Assembly (NCBI RefSeq): GCF_018143015.1
Contig: NC_054756.1
Coordinates: forward strand, 17,640,402 to 17,704,401
Length of the DNA: 64,000 nt
DNA from: Lytechinus variegatus
Lineage: Eukaryota; Echinodermata; Echinoidea; Temnopleuroida; Toxopneustidae
Direction of reading: 5' to 3'
Shown: piece after piece, positions 12,642-24,500 of the stretch
Position numbering within the stretch: the first letter of the stretch is position 1
Layout of the letters: each line of letters starts with the position of its first letter
Program-made: the position numbers and the translations under genes
The notes under the pieces: generated by a model
The model's database searches: none
The model's input: the letters and a program-made list of their open reading frames with translations, nothing else
Told to the model about the DNA's origin: nothing

Positions 12642-12935
12642 ACGATGCATGAGAATGCTCTCACTCCAAGCAGTGATCAAGATGCGGAAAATCAGGGCTT
12701 CATACGAACCTGCGCAGGGTTACATAAATTTGAGACCGAGTACGCGAATTATGGGAGCGCCCTGCGTACTCGTATTTGTTCCTCTGCGCATAGTAATCGA
12801 TGTTGACAAATATATCGCAAAATTTGGGAATGACGTGAGTTTTACGTATGTACGTAGTCTTACGTTGGCATTTTCTTTTCTTCCTGGGAACCTTTTTAAA
12901 TACAGCACGAATCAAAGTTCAGTACTATTTTATGA

Positions 12936-13093
12936 GACCTGGCGGTGTTTCATGAAAGTTGTCAGCGCTGACAATGTCAGTGAAATCCTTTTATTTTGAT
13001 TGGCTGAAAGACACTGGCCTCTGACTTTTGCTACGGTAACTGTCGGAGAAAGTCAAGTTGTCAGTGTCGACAACTTTCATGAAACGGTCCCCT
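12936..13093. mobile_element. Short foldback MITE, GTTTCATGAAAGTTGTCAGC type
   Basis: GGCGGTGTTTCATGAAAGTT at the left, AACTTTCATGAAACGGTCCC at the right; the arms continue with GTCAGCGCTGACAA against TTGTCAGTGTCGACAA. TTGATTGGCTG lies in the centre. It begins about 295 bases past the SDR copy A stop codon. Confidence 0.72.
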
Positions 13094-13430
13094 ATTCATG
13101 ATAGAACCACTCTTTTGTGAACTTTTCCAAAAGATTACAAAATCATTATTTACGAAAATATAGGACTGCAGTAGTAGTAAAATTTTATTTTATTTTCAGT
13201 GAATTACACAAAGCAGCCCAAAAGGCTGAATAACATGCACTCTGAAAAGTATTGGGTAAAAGTGCCCCATGGGGATAATTATGTGTCCAACCAACATTGG
13301 ACGTTTTTATTCTTATCCAGTGTGATGAAAATTTTGCCCATTCTAAAGTAATTGCTGCTTATTTTTCAACCTTACTGGACATCATGCTTCCCGCATTAGG
13401 TCAAATACTGCCCAGATTGGTTAGACACAT

Positions 13431-13671
13431 ACACTGTAAAAACTGTGGTGTTAAAACTGACACCAATTGGTGTTAATAGAGGACCACACCCTGAGGTGTT
13501 AAAATTACACCCTGGAGATTGAACATAACAACAAAGAGTGTAAATGTAACAACCATAGGTGTTGTAATAACACCTATAGCTGTAAAACTAACACCACCAA
13601 TTCGACACCGGTGTAAAATAACTGGTGTAGTCCTCTATGTACACTGGTTAACACCACAGTTTTGCTGTGTA
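13431..13671. mobile_element. 241-bp MITE built of GGTGTTAA words
   Basis: ACACTGTAAAAACTGTGGTG at the left is mirrored by CACCACAGTTTTGCTGTGT at the right. TAACACC/GGTGTTA words recur about twelve times inside, and TAGAGGACCACACC pairs with GGTGTAGTCCTCTA. Confidence 0.8.
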
Positions 13672-14788
13672 ATTACCCTCGTGTTGGTAGAAATTCTACC
13701 CAATATTTTTACAGGGCATTGTCAATGATTGAAATAACACTTGAATACAATTGATTAAATATATTTACACTCATCGAATCATGGTCGTTATAAATAACGA
13801 AGTTGAATATTGAGTTTCAAAAATAAAACAGGAGAAAAAGAAAAAGAGAGATGAAAAAGAAGGGTATTTTGGCGAGCGAGTGGAATGAGCGAACGCTGGT
13901 AAGCGTTTTTTTTTCTTCAAATTGTCGGTCAAATTTGTCACCGCCGACGGAAAACCAGAAAGTATCATGGCCCAAAGATTTTCCCAGGGGTTGCTGCGTG
14001 TATTATTATCAATTGGCAGCACCCCTGGTATTCTGGGAGCCTAAATTTGAGAAATGTATGTTAAAAGACAGATATTTTGTGTTGAAACCTTTATTTGCTG
14101 TCTTAGGACCAAAACGACCTTCAAATTGGAATGAAAACTTTTTTTTCTTTTCATTATAACTTTAGTACCGCCCCCTTCAAAATGTTCCCAGTGTCCTGGA
14201 CAGGAGGCAGCAAACAAAAAAATCTCTCGTCTGTTATTTTTTTTCTATTCTATCAACGCCCCTGGGGCATGCATATCGTTAAGAGTAAAGAATTATATAT
14301 AATACACGTTAACCCGTCAGATTATGTACAACTATAGGTCAGCAGAAAAGAAATATGAACAATAAGGGTCCTCAAATTTGCGACAAACTGACCAAAAATT
14401 CCAGTTCACTGCAAAGTCATGACAATAAACATCCATGAATCAAAAATTCAAGGTCACTCGACCATTTATGTACCGTTTATTGAAGCATGGACCTACCTCA
14501 GAGTGGTAGGTCCATGATTGAAGAAACTACTAGTAGTACCCACAATAGGACATGAATTAAATTTAATTTATCCTTTCGGAACAAAAAGCCTTTTTACTTG
14601 CCTCAACAAACCAGCAGATTCTGACCCATGGGGGAATCCAAACCTGATTTATCACACGAATACTTATGTTTCCACCAAGAGAAGATACGTGATCTAAACT
14701 TTATTATCACGTCCCGTTTGTACAGCTAGGTTTAATGATGTCTACATTTGAACCGTGACTCTGACTGTAACTAAAACAAGACTTGTGT

Positions 14789-14890
14789 AAAGGACAAGTT
14801 CGAACCAATTAAAGAATTGATTTGAATGAAAAGGAAAAAACCCAACAAGCATAACATTGCATATTTCATCAAAATTGGATCTTCTCTTTA
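14789..14890. mobile_element. Truncated relative of the 592-bp TTAA MITE
   Basis: AAGGACAAGTTCGAACC followed by AACAAGCATAACATTGC and TTTCATCAAAATTGGAT matches the first 100 bases of the element at 42825. The right end is not found. Confidence 0.6.
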
Positions 14891-15139
14891 TTGAATATCA
14901 GCTTTCTAACGTTCCCCTCTGTTCCACCCTTTAATTTAGAACAACACCTGCATACGTGTATTCGAGTTGGTATGTTGGTTGTGCGTAGTGTTTGTTTAAA
15001 CTGAAATGGATGAAATAAATTGAAAAAAGTTCATTATTGATTCTAGATAAAATAAAATGAACACAATAAAAATAGAATGAATCGTTCTGTGTCTTCTTCA
15101 AAAACTTTGTGAAGAAAATGGAAAATACCACGTCTCCCC

Positions 15140-15163
15140 TATCTCTCTCCATCTCTCTCCCTC

Positions 15164-15206
<43 letters not shown>
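15140..15206. repeat. (CT)n microsatellite
   Basis: Repeated CTCTCTCC and CTCTCT words for about 65 bases. Confidence 0.92.
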
Positions 15207-15208
<2 letters not shown>

Positions 15209-15684
15209 TCTATTCATATTTATCCCCCCCCCCTCTATTATTCCCTTTTCTCAGTCGAATCTCTGCTTTTGAATAGATTTCCCTTCATATTTTCATCCTT
15301 CTACTTGCAATCTGGCATTATAGAATCGTTGTTTTGTACCTTTTTTTTATTATGAAAAATAAACCGCACTGAAACTAAATCCACATTAAAGACATTATGA
15401 CTCAGTATTCATGCACGCTCCGCCCCCTTATATTTACTAAGCAATCTGTTGATGTAGGAGTTGGGAGTAGTTCGTTTTATTCTTATTTAAATGCCAAAGG
15501 TACAAAAGACTCATAGTATGGTCCCACCTAGGTTACATAACAATCCAAAAATTCATTGTTTTTTTTTCTTGTTCTACCGCATGCCCCTTGGAAGCGGGTC
15601 AGCTTCGGCACCCCAAAGATTTTCTGGAAATTAGGTTGAATTGTTGTAATGTATACATTCTCCCCCTCATATCACCCTTTTTAA

Positions 15685-16403
15685 CCCTATCTAGGCCGGG
15701 GGGCCTCGGAGCCCCCCCCCCCCCCTCAACAAATCGCGCGATAATTTCGCCGCGCGAAATTTTGAGACCAATTTTGCGTCACCCGGGTACGTGGTTCCAA
15801 TATTACGCAACATTATGTTAGTGCATGTCAGACCACAAATTGCTCAAAAACGTGATTCGTGTACAAAGTCAATGCAAATTGTGTTTTCAACTAAAATTCA
15901 TAAATGTAATATTATTTTTAGTTTTGCTGGTCTAAATGTATTTATTTTAGAATTTTTATGATCACAGAAGAGTCCCTAACAAATTTCATTGAAAAAAAAC
16001 AATGAAAAACAAAAGGTCCCAAAAAACTGAGAAGGAAATACATAAGAAATTGAAAACAAAACAATATAATACATAAGAAAATGATTTGATATCGCAATTT
16101 TTTTCTTGTACACTTGCTAAAAACACCACAAAGAGTTTCTATACCATGAATTAGTACATTTGGAGCTTTGTTTAGGGAGTTGGAGGAAAGAGTAAGATTT
16201 CGCATACTAATTACGCATAAATTAGCATATTCACTTAATAGCAATTTACATGAAATAAATTCTTGCAGATTATGTCCCAGGCAACCCGCGTGCCAATTTT
16301 CGGCGCGATCGCGTGGTCGACGGCCGAGATCATAGGGGGGGCCTTTCAGCCCCCCCCCCCCCCCGGCCATATGAACTCCCAAAATACCCCGGCCTAGATA
16401 GGG
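15685..16403. mobile_element. 719-bp piggyBac-like MITE
   Basis: Perfect 17-bp terminal inverted repeats, CCCTATCTAGGCCGGGG, directly inside TTAA at 15681-15684 and 16404-16407. CCC-start ends plus TTAA are typical of piggyBac. Subterminal C-runs and the palindrome-rich word GCGCGATCGCG are shared with the copy at 41687. It encodes no transposase and is probably mobilised in trans. Confidence 0.88.
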
Positions 16404-16407
16404 TTAA

Positions 16408-18072
16408 GCGAAATGCCAGTTTTTGCTTGTTAATTGTTTCTCCTTAAAATCATCTTTGCTTCCGAGGAAAATTCCCTTTTTTGTGCTTGTGCTTGTCAAA
16501 TCTTTTGATCTCCCCCTGCTTATCGAACTATTTTAACAGTCCAGCAATTCTTTTTTAATCGTCATCATGCAAGTAAAACATTCGTGGTGTTATTAATCTG
16601 CGTTTTACCCAAGTCTACCCAGCTTGATAAAGCACGGTTAATATTTTTCAGATTTTTAAGTATTTCTTAAATCCAATGATCATTTTGATGCCATGAAATT
16701 ATTTTCGGCTTCTCATACACACTTTTTAGGCATGTGAGAAGCATAAACCAACATTCACTCTGGTCAATCTTAAAGTAACACATAACACAAAGTTTATACA
16801 CTGCATATTGTTTAGCGTAATTTATCTTTTCACAGATATGTTTTAAGTAGGCAATCAAAATGTGGTATCAAAGTGACGTCACATGGGCTTTAAATTATGT
16901 TCAGTCGATTCTACGCCCAAAATTGCCCTTGTTCAACATGTTAAAGTAAACATATAAAGTAAACATATAACACGGAAAATAATTTTGTGCGCACTTTCAA
17001 CTCATTCTGGCCCACTGTGCGGTGGTACATCCGACGGTCACCAGGGTTTTGAGAGTTCATTGCTATCGATCAGTGAAACAACAACAGCAACACCAAAGAC
17101 CTCAATGACGTCTTTCATCGAGTTCACGCGTTATAATGATGTCCCCAGCATGCCTTCATCATTTCATATATTTATTTTCGAATGAGAAACCATGTCCCCA
17201 TATCATGCTTATGGTAGCCTAATATACCTTAATCTTCTCACTGTACTATAGAAAAAATACATCACTGTAAGAGGTTATTATGCTAGAATCATATCGATAA
17301 ATCGTATTGTTAAAAACAAAAAAAAACTTGTTCAATGTTTTATTTCTACATAATTATCATTCATTCATTCATTCCTTATTTTTTTTCTTTGCATTTTTAT
17401 CCATGACAGTCTGATTAAAAGCCAGGATATATTTTGGAATGACGATAGTCATGCAATATAAAACAGTATTTAAGTAAAACAACTTTATTTCCGATTAGTA
17501 AAGACAAAATCAAAATGTGATGACGTCACATGATTTCAACAATAATGGGTGGCTACTCAGTGTCAGAAAAAAAAAACCTGCACACCAATGCTTTTAAAAT
17601 TATATTCAATAGCAAAACTAAACATGCAAAACCTGCAACAAAGCAAAACAGAGTAATAATACTCTCACTCTCGTCAGCCCTGAGTTACCCTTCCTGGTGG
17701 AGGACTTCAGGGAATGGAACTGCAAGGTACAAGGTAAATATATAGGCCTAGCCTCACCTGTGATGCAACCCACATGTGCATGAACCCATGAAGTTATCCA
17801 ACCGAGTAGATTATTTGCACCCGTACGGTTGATGCAGGTGTGTGTGGCTATACCAGGGGATAGGGGACGTGCCCCCCTTCCCCACCTGAGGGGGAAATGA
17901 TGCACAAATGCATGTGAGAGAGGGAGTCCCCCCCCCCCCCATCCGGCAGTGGCGAAAATGGAAATATCAAGAAATCACCACGGATGGATATTATATTCGC
18001 CATCATCCTGGTCATTTGGGTCGAGGGTTACATCATTTAGTAGGGTCAATGGTTACATAGTTTGCATAGATC
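16408..18072. other. Non-genic stretch between the piggyBac-like MITE and SDR copy B
   Basis: AT-rich with a C-run at 17929. A short frame at 16985-17185 (CGGTSDGHQGFESSLLS) shows no recognised similarity. I see nothing else to annotate. Confidence 0.45.
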
Positions 18073-18324
18073 ATGTATATCACGGACTCTACTACTAGAC
18101 TTGCTACTTACGGGGCGTCAGGATATCGTGCCTGTCCTATTTGTAGGGATGCTAGACTCGAGGTTGAAGATGGGCTTCGTCATCTTGTTTTACAAATCGT
18201 CTTTCCGCTCTTAATTTCATTTCGTTTATCTCCAAATCTTCAAATTTCGCATCTCCCTGATTTGGACGGGTCTACACCCCTAAAGCTATCTTCCAGGGCC
18301 TCCCATACGTGCTTACTGTTCTGA
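18073..18324 (+). other. Possible degenerate LINE C-terminal fragment upstream of SDR copy B
   Basis: An 83-codon open frame contains RACPICRDARLEVEDGLRHLVL, of which the CPIC ... RHLVLQ spacing resembles the C-x2-C ... H knuckle near the end of several LINE reverse transcriptases; the expected following Cys is missing. It may equally be chance. It ends about 200 bases before the SDR start. Confidence 0.25.
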
Positions 18325-18416
18325 ATCGTCAACAAAAAAGACTTTTGAAATATGGTATGCAATACAAATTTGTTTTATGTCTGCCCCGTCAACTATGTAA
18401 TATGGACAGTATATGG

Positions 18417-18423
18417 TATAAAA
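18417..18423 (+). promoter_or_regulatory. Candidate TATA box of SDR copy B
   Basis: TATAAAA lies 109 bases upstream of the copy B start codon, a plausible position for a short 5' UTR. There is no transcript evidence, and an equally good element is not seen before copy A. Confidence 0.4.
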
Positions 18424-18531
18424 GAAGTACCTATTCGTAACAGATCTTTATAACTATTTTCTATCATTGAGCCTAAGCGGACACATTCTTAATATTTGAA
18501 TGTGAAAATATCACATTAAACACATTTCACC

Positions 18532-21500
18532 ATGGCGCCTCAAATCGTTCTAATTACCGGTTGCTCAACAGGCATCGGACTTGCCACTGCCACTCGTCTC
18601 GCTCTCGACAACGATAAGCGATACATCGTCATCGCAACGGTCATTTCGATGTCGGAAAGGGCGGAGCTGATGATTTCCGTGGGCGACGCCCTTGATAAAA
18701 CAGTTTTCATCAAAGTTTTAGACGTAACGGATGATGAGAACATATCTTACGTGGTGGACAATGTCATTAATACTCATGGGCGGATCGATGTTTTGAGTAA
18801 GTTGATTTATTTGAATTCACAATTTATTTCCAATTCAGAAATCAAATATTTTCATGAAAAAATAGAATTTATATCTATTTATCATTTATTTATTTATCTA
18901 TTGGTTTTATTAATTTCATACTGTAGGGTAGGCCTGTTCAGTTATGCAAAACTGTTTTCCAAAGGAGCCCTGCGGTCACTATTCAACATCATAGCAAATC
19001 ATCGTACATAATTATAATATAGTAAAAACAAAATAAATTAGATACATATAGAGTGAAATCAAAAATTACTCATGGAGCCATTACATTTACATCAAGTTAT
19101 TCAGTGTAATTACAGTGTACATGTATGACAGTCAGAATTTTAATGATTTACAGTGTTTTTTTTAATGCATAGAGAGACGTGCATTTTTGTAAATCACAAG
19201 GGAGAATTTTAAATACGACGGCAACACATTCAAAAGATATTCTTTTATAATCTGTTCTTGGGCAGGGTATTAATGGCTTTGAATCTAGACAGGGACGCAG
19301 GGTACCAGCCCTTTCCATCTCATTTTCTTTTCCTCGGGCTTTTGGTTATATTTCTCAAAGGATGTGGCGTCGAATTAATTTTCAATCTCATTCGATCGAT
19401 TCTATTTTCATCTTTTCTTCACGACTTCAATTTAATCATATACAAAAATTGTGTACATGGAGGCTGAAAGTTTTAGGAAAGTAGTTTACACCGGAAAAAA
19501 AAAATTCCCGGGAAATCGTAGTGAATCCAGGCAAATTTACCGGTGAAAAAGGTGTTAAATTTACGAAAGATTCAACTTAATCGTGAGATCGGAGTATAAA
19601 CCCCCATATCTGCATATTTTGCGATAAACCGTAAAACTACCGTGGGAAGTCGCGCAGCATGCTGCCAGCAATTTACCGTCAACGTGGTCAAATTAAAATA
19701 CCTGTCAACTCGCTGAGCAATTTTCCACCGTGAATTTTACCGTTTCTGGTGAACTTTGGGGTAGCACACACCGATTTCACATTTCGGGTCTTTCGGATTT
19801 TTAGAGTTCAATATGTAGGTACATTTTTCTCTCTTAATTGTCTTAAGCAGCGCTGCCGAACCGTTCGAACCAGCGATTCTAGGCTTGTTGCGTCACAACA
19901 TTGACACTCTCTCGCGGAAAATGTAACCAGTGACGTGACCAGTGGCGTAAATTAAAATGTCCCTTTTTCTGATCTGAATATCAAAAAATTTCGACTCGCA
20001 ATTCAGGCTCGCATTATTCGATCAGTGAGATACATATCCGTTTAATGGCACTGTCCTTAAATGTCTCTATTAGGTCAGCATACCTGGCAACTGAGCGAGG
20101 TGACTCAATTTTTTGCAGGTGCCCCCCCCCCCCTATGCCACGACCCACGTTACGCCACTGGATGTCACACACACAAAAAAAAAGAAGGAATGGAAAAAAA
20201 TAAAGAAATTGCATGGGTATCATAAAGCTTGCCCTCTTTGCTTCATCAATTTTATTCATGTCTTGAAGAAGACTAAAATTCGAATGTCATAGGTCACTGT
20301 AATTAAAGAGGGGAGAAATTAAATAGCACAGAAAACGCGAAAGTGAAACACAGGAAAGGAGGAACTGTAGTAAAATCCTAATCCCTACTACACTCAAAGT
20401 AAGCGGCATTAGATATGATTTTTAATTATTTTGAGCTTGGTCGCTTCGTGTCCTCAGGCGATATCTTTTTTCAGAATATTGAGAGAAGTTTTACGGCATC
20501 ATACAAACTTTTTTAATACTAAATAATAATAATAATACATTTTTATAGCGCCTTTTCTAATACAAGATACAAAGTGCATTATGTTGAGAGGAGAAATAAA
20601 ACATAGAAACACATATAAATGCAAATGAAAATATAAACAATAAAAGACCAGTGCTGGCAAGCGGGAGTTAGCGGAAAAGTTGTGTTTTTAGATTTTTCTT
20701 GAATACATTGAGTGAAACGGAATTCTTTACAAAGTTGGGGAGATCGTTCCATGTTCTTGGAGCAGTAGCTAGGAACGCCCGCTTGCCAGCATTGGTTCGA
20801 CATCTTGGAATCTGGATAACTCTACTGGCATTAGATCTTAGATTATAGTTAGATTGCTTTACATGAATGAGATTACACAGGTGTGAGGGTGAGAGACCAT
20901 TGATGGCTTTTTGTTACCGTTGCTCAAAAAAATAATGCAGTGAGTTAACACAATTTCACAGGTATTTCATTGATTCAATCCCCAATCGTAAATGGTTAAA
21001 TGAAGTCAGGAAAACTTGATCATTAATGTTGAAGGGGATAGATTCGTCTAAGTACTAAACAGTAAAATTTACCTAGTAAGACGCTGAAAATATCATCAAA
21101 ATCTTATTACAAATAACAAAGTTAGGCCAACGTGTATTTCTCTCATTCTTACAAATGATATTTTACCGATTTATTATGCATTGTTTTAAAATGAGCTGAA
21201 TGCATTCACCAAACAACAATTTTATGATATTATTGAAATTGGTTGAACTTATTCATGGATAATCGATTACCCCCGATAAGTGAAAAGGTAAATTTGTAGC
21301 TCAAAGTGAATAGTTTATGCCTCAGCTGCCTAAATTTAATCGTTTGTTTAAAAGATAATATGCATAAAAGTACTGAAAAACTATTGGATTTTTTAAATCT
21401 GTTTCCCCTCCACAGGGATTTTATTGGCAATCAAAAATCAATAGATACAGAGTACAATGAATAATACAATCTCTGATAGAAACAATGAACTGACAAAATA

Positions 21501-24500
21501 ATTTTACATGTGGAAGTCAAACAATAAAGAGATTTTTCAATCGAAACCATCTTTTGTAAAATCTGTGTTGGTTGAAATTAAGTTGGGCAATGTATTTTTC
21601 ATTTTGGTAATAATTGATTATTGAGGATTTAATGATACTGAAAAGAGGAATTGTATTGTTTATTTTACAATCATACACAGTTTTTCTTACTATAATGAAA
21701 ATACAATTGAGAGCACAATTGTTTTTTCCAATAAATCCGAATATTTTATTTTAATCTGAAAAGTATAGAGTCTCATTGGATTTGGTTAAATCTAATAGAG
21801 CTAATATTTTTAAGTATTTGGTACAGAATGTGAAAAGATACCTTCAGAACAGCAAAATCAAAATTTATTCAAAAAGAAGCAAGAAAATTTCAATAGAAGG
21901 CTACTATTGCTTAGAATTCTGACAAACAAAAAAATATGCGTGACATACAAAGTATTTTTTTTAATTTCATCATAGGAGACCTTAAATCGTGAATTTTGGG
22001 TGAAAGGGCGTCTTTGGAAAGTTTTAAAAAGAAATCGACAAGGGAGACAGTGAGGATGAAGTTTCAGGAAAAAATATAATAATGCGCACACGGACTCTTT
22101 TCCAGACCTATAGTCCCCTTTCCTCATTTCATTTTTTTGTCATTTACTCATTCATTATACATGTATTTACTCAGGGACCAAGTCTAGCAGGTATACAGAC
22201 TGCTTTTAACTCAAGAATGTCCTTCCTTTTCATTATTATTGTGGTAAATTGAATTTTATTGCAAAATCATTTTTTCTTAGCGGAGACACCGTACGAGAAT
22301 TTAAAGCGAAAGTGTATTTCTTTTTGGTCGATATGTTCCGTTGGTTACTCACCTGTTACGTAACGTCAATGATGTTATTACTCAAAGAAGTGAAAGTAGT
22401 TCCTCAGATTTATAGCTGATTATTCTTATATATACATGATGTGAATGATGTTTATGTTAAATCCATAGTTGTTTTCATTATACTTTTCGTTTATACTGAA
22501 TCTAGTGATATGTCATAAATATTTGTGATGTTGTGGAAGGATATTTACATCAGATAGCGTTCAAGTGTAGGTGGCGCGATAGAATAAGCGTTATGTTGTT
22601 ACGGCGGTAGGATAAATCAGAAAGCGATTTGTGACGACAGTGTACGTTAGGGGTACTATGTTCGTTCTTCCAAGTCAAGTTCGACAAGGAGGCATGGAAT
22701 TTCAATTGACGTACTACCATGTATGAGTGATGCCGAGTGAGGTCTCCAGAGGTACGTGATTGGTGGATGTACCCTTGTTCTCTCTTGGCCTATAGTAGGG
22801 TGAGTTAGTTAGGATGGCCAAGTTATGGTTATTTTGTTATGATTTACATGTATAATTAAGGCAATAACTGTTCAAATGCTATGATATAATGTGCTTAGAA
22901 AGAATGATTTAAAATCAGTGCTACATTATTGTGATTATTATCATTGGTTAATTGGAATATATTTTGTAAACATAAGACTTCATTGAAAAGCGATCAATAA
23001 TTCTTAGTAATGTGATATAGCCTTACGAGCAAGAAATGAATTATGTATACTTACATGCAATTTATGTTGAATAATTTCTACTGGTACTTGAATTAAATTG
23101 TTATTGAATTAAACCCATAATCATGCAATTGATTAATGAAATACAATTTAACGATTAATGATATACCATTTATCAAGATATGATATGATAATCATGTGAT
23201 CTTGGATCAGTATTGATTAATTTTTTTTATATTCATTGTTCCCTTATTTACAGGGTTTGTTTTCCCTGTTTTGCATGATCCACCGGCTGTCAATAAATGG
23301 CTGACCCACCCCTACTTCTTGTCTATGGTTCTATGGTTTTCCTGACTGAGTACCCAACTCCCAACCCATACTACCACCCAAGCCCAGTTTACTACATTAT
23401 TTCAAAAGCTCCCAGGTATCCCCAGTGTTTATTTTCTAAGCTTCTTTGAGCTTTTGAGCTCCTACACGGTCAGGACTTAAGCATTCATGAAGTATTATCA
23501 TTATTTTCATTCTTACGCGTATTCATGAAAGAGGAATCAAATTAAAAGAAAAAATTGGTTACGTGACCTTGGAGTCCAAATATGATTATATGACTAGTGA
23601 GTACTTTACTGGGTCATCCGGGTGAATGTGAGTAATATCACACTAGCAACCAATCAGCTGGTATCACTGATCGGTATCAAAACCCCGCATTTAAAATAGT
23701 GATGGCAATAGTGCATGCTATTTATCTCCATTGCGCTCATATCCACCTTGATATGCTCTTGAAAAGCTCTCCTATTCAACTTCGTTTAGTGTGGTTTAAG
23801 TTTATTTGCCGTATCAAAATTAGAACATAATACATTGCACAAAATAAAAACAGCAACTGCGAAACAATATAAGCATGGATTCCCATTCAGAGTCAATCGA
23901 TATGCTCTTTCTAAAGGTCCAATCAGGCGGATGCAGGATTTTCCAAAAAAAGGGGACATTTCGTCCACGAAGAAAATTGAGAAGCAAAAAAAATTGGGGG
24001 GTCTTCACTTTCAAGAGGGGGTATACTTGAGTTTTAACGGCAGTTTTGCACAATTTTTCATTGTGCCTCTCAAAGAGGGTGTACTGGCCGGCTGTGCCCC
24101 CCCCCCCCCTAGATCCGTCAGTGGGTCAAATCAAGGTGCACTGATTTCAGTGGTCACTGTTATGGATCGGTAACAAATCCATTAAGAACTCTACGAACGT
24201 ATACGAACGACCTTAAATAATTTCGTAAGATGTTCTCTCGAACGTCATACGAAACCGTTGGCAGGCTAACGGTTTTCGTACGACTCGTAGGTAGACACAA
24301 TTTGTGCAACTGTTGAGAAAAATCTTCTTACGAATGGCTTCAGCATGTTCAGGATGTAATGATTTGCATGTGCGATAAAAATCAGCAATGGCCGTAAATA
24401 TGACGAAAAATACCGCAATGCATTTTTGTTACGCAGAACGACTTACGAGTTTTACTAGAGCCATTTATAAAAAAAAACATTTGATACACTCGAATCTCTC

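Noticed and set aside
12565-12999. 144-codon + strand frame overlapping the SDR copy A stop
   Set aside because: Shifted frame over the true last exon, then 3' flank; no motif.
22290-23405. Possible fossil long terminal repeat
   Set aside because: A polyadenylation-like word near 23293 and a different base composition drew attention, but no paired repeat, primer site or gene remnant is visible.
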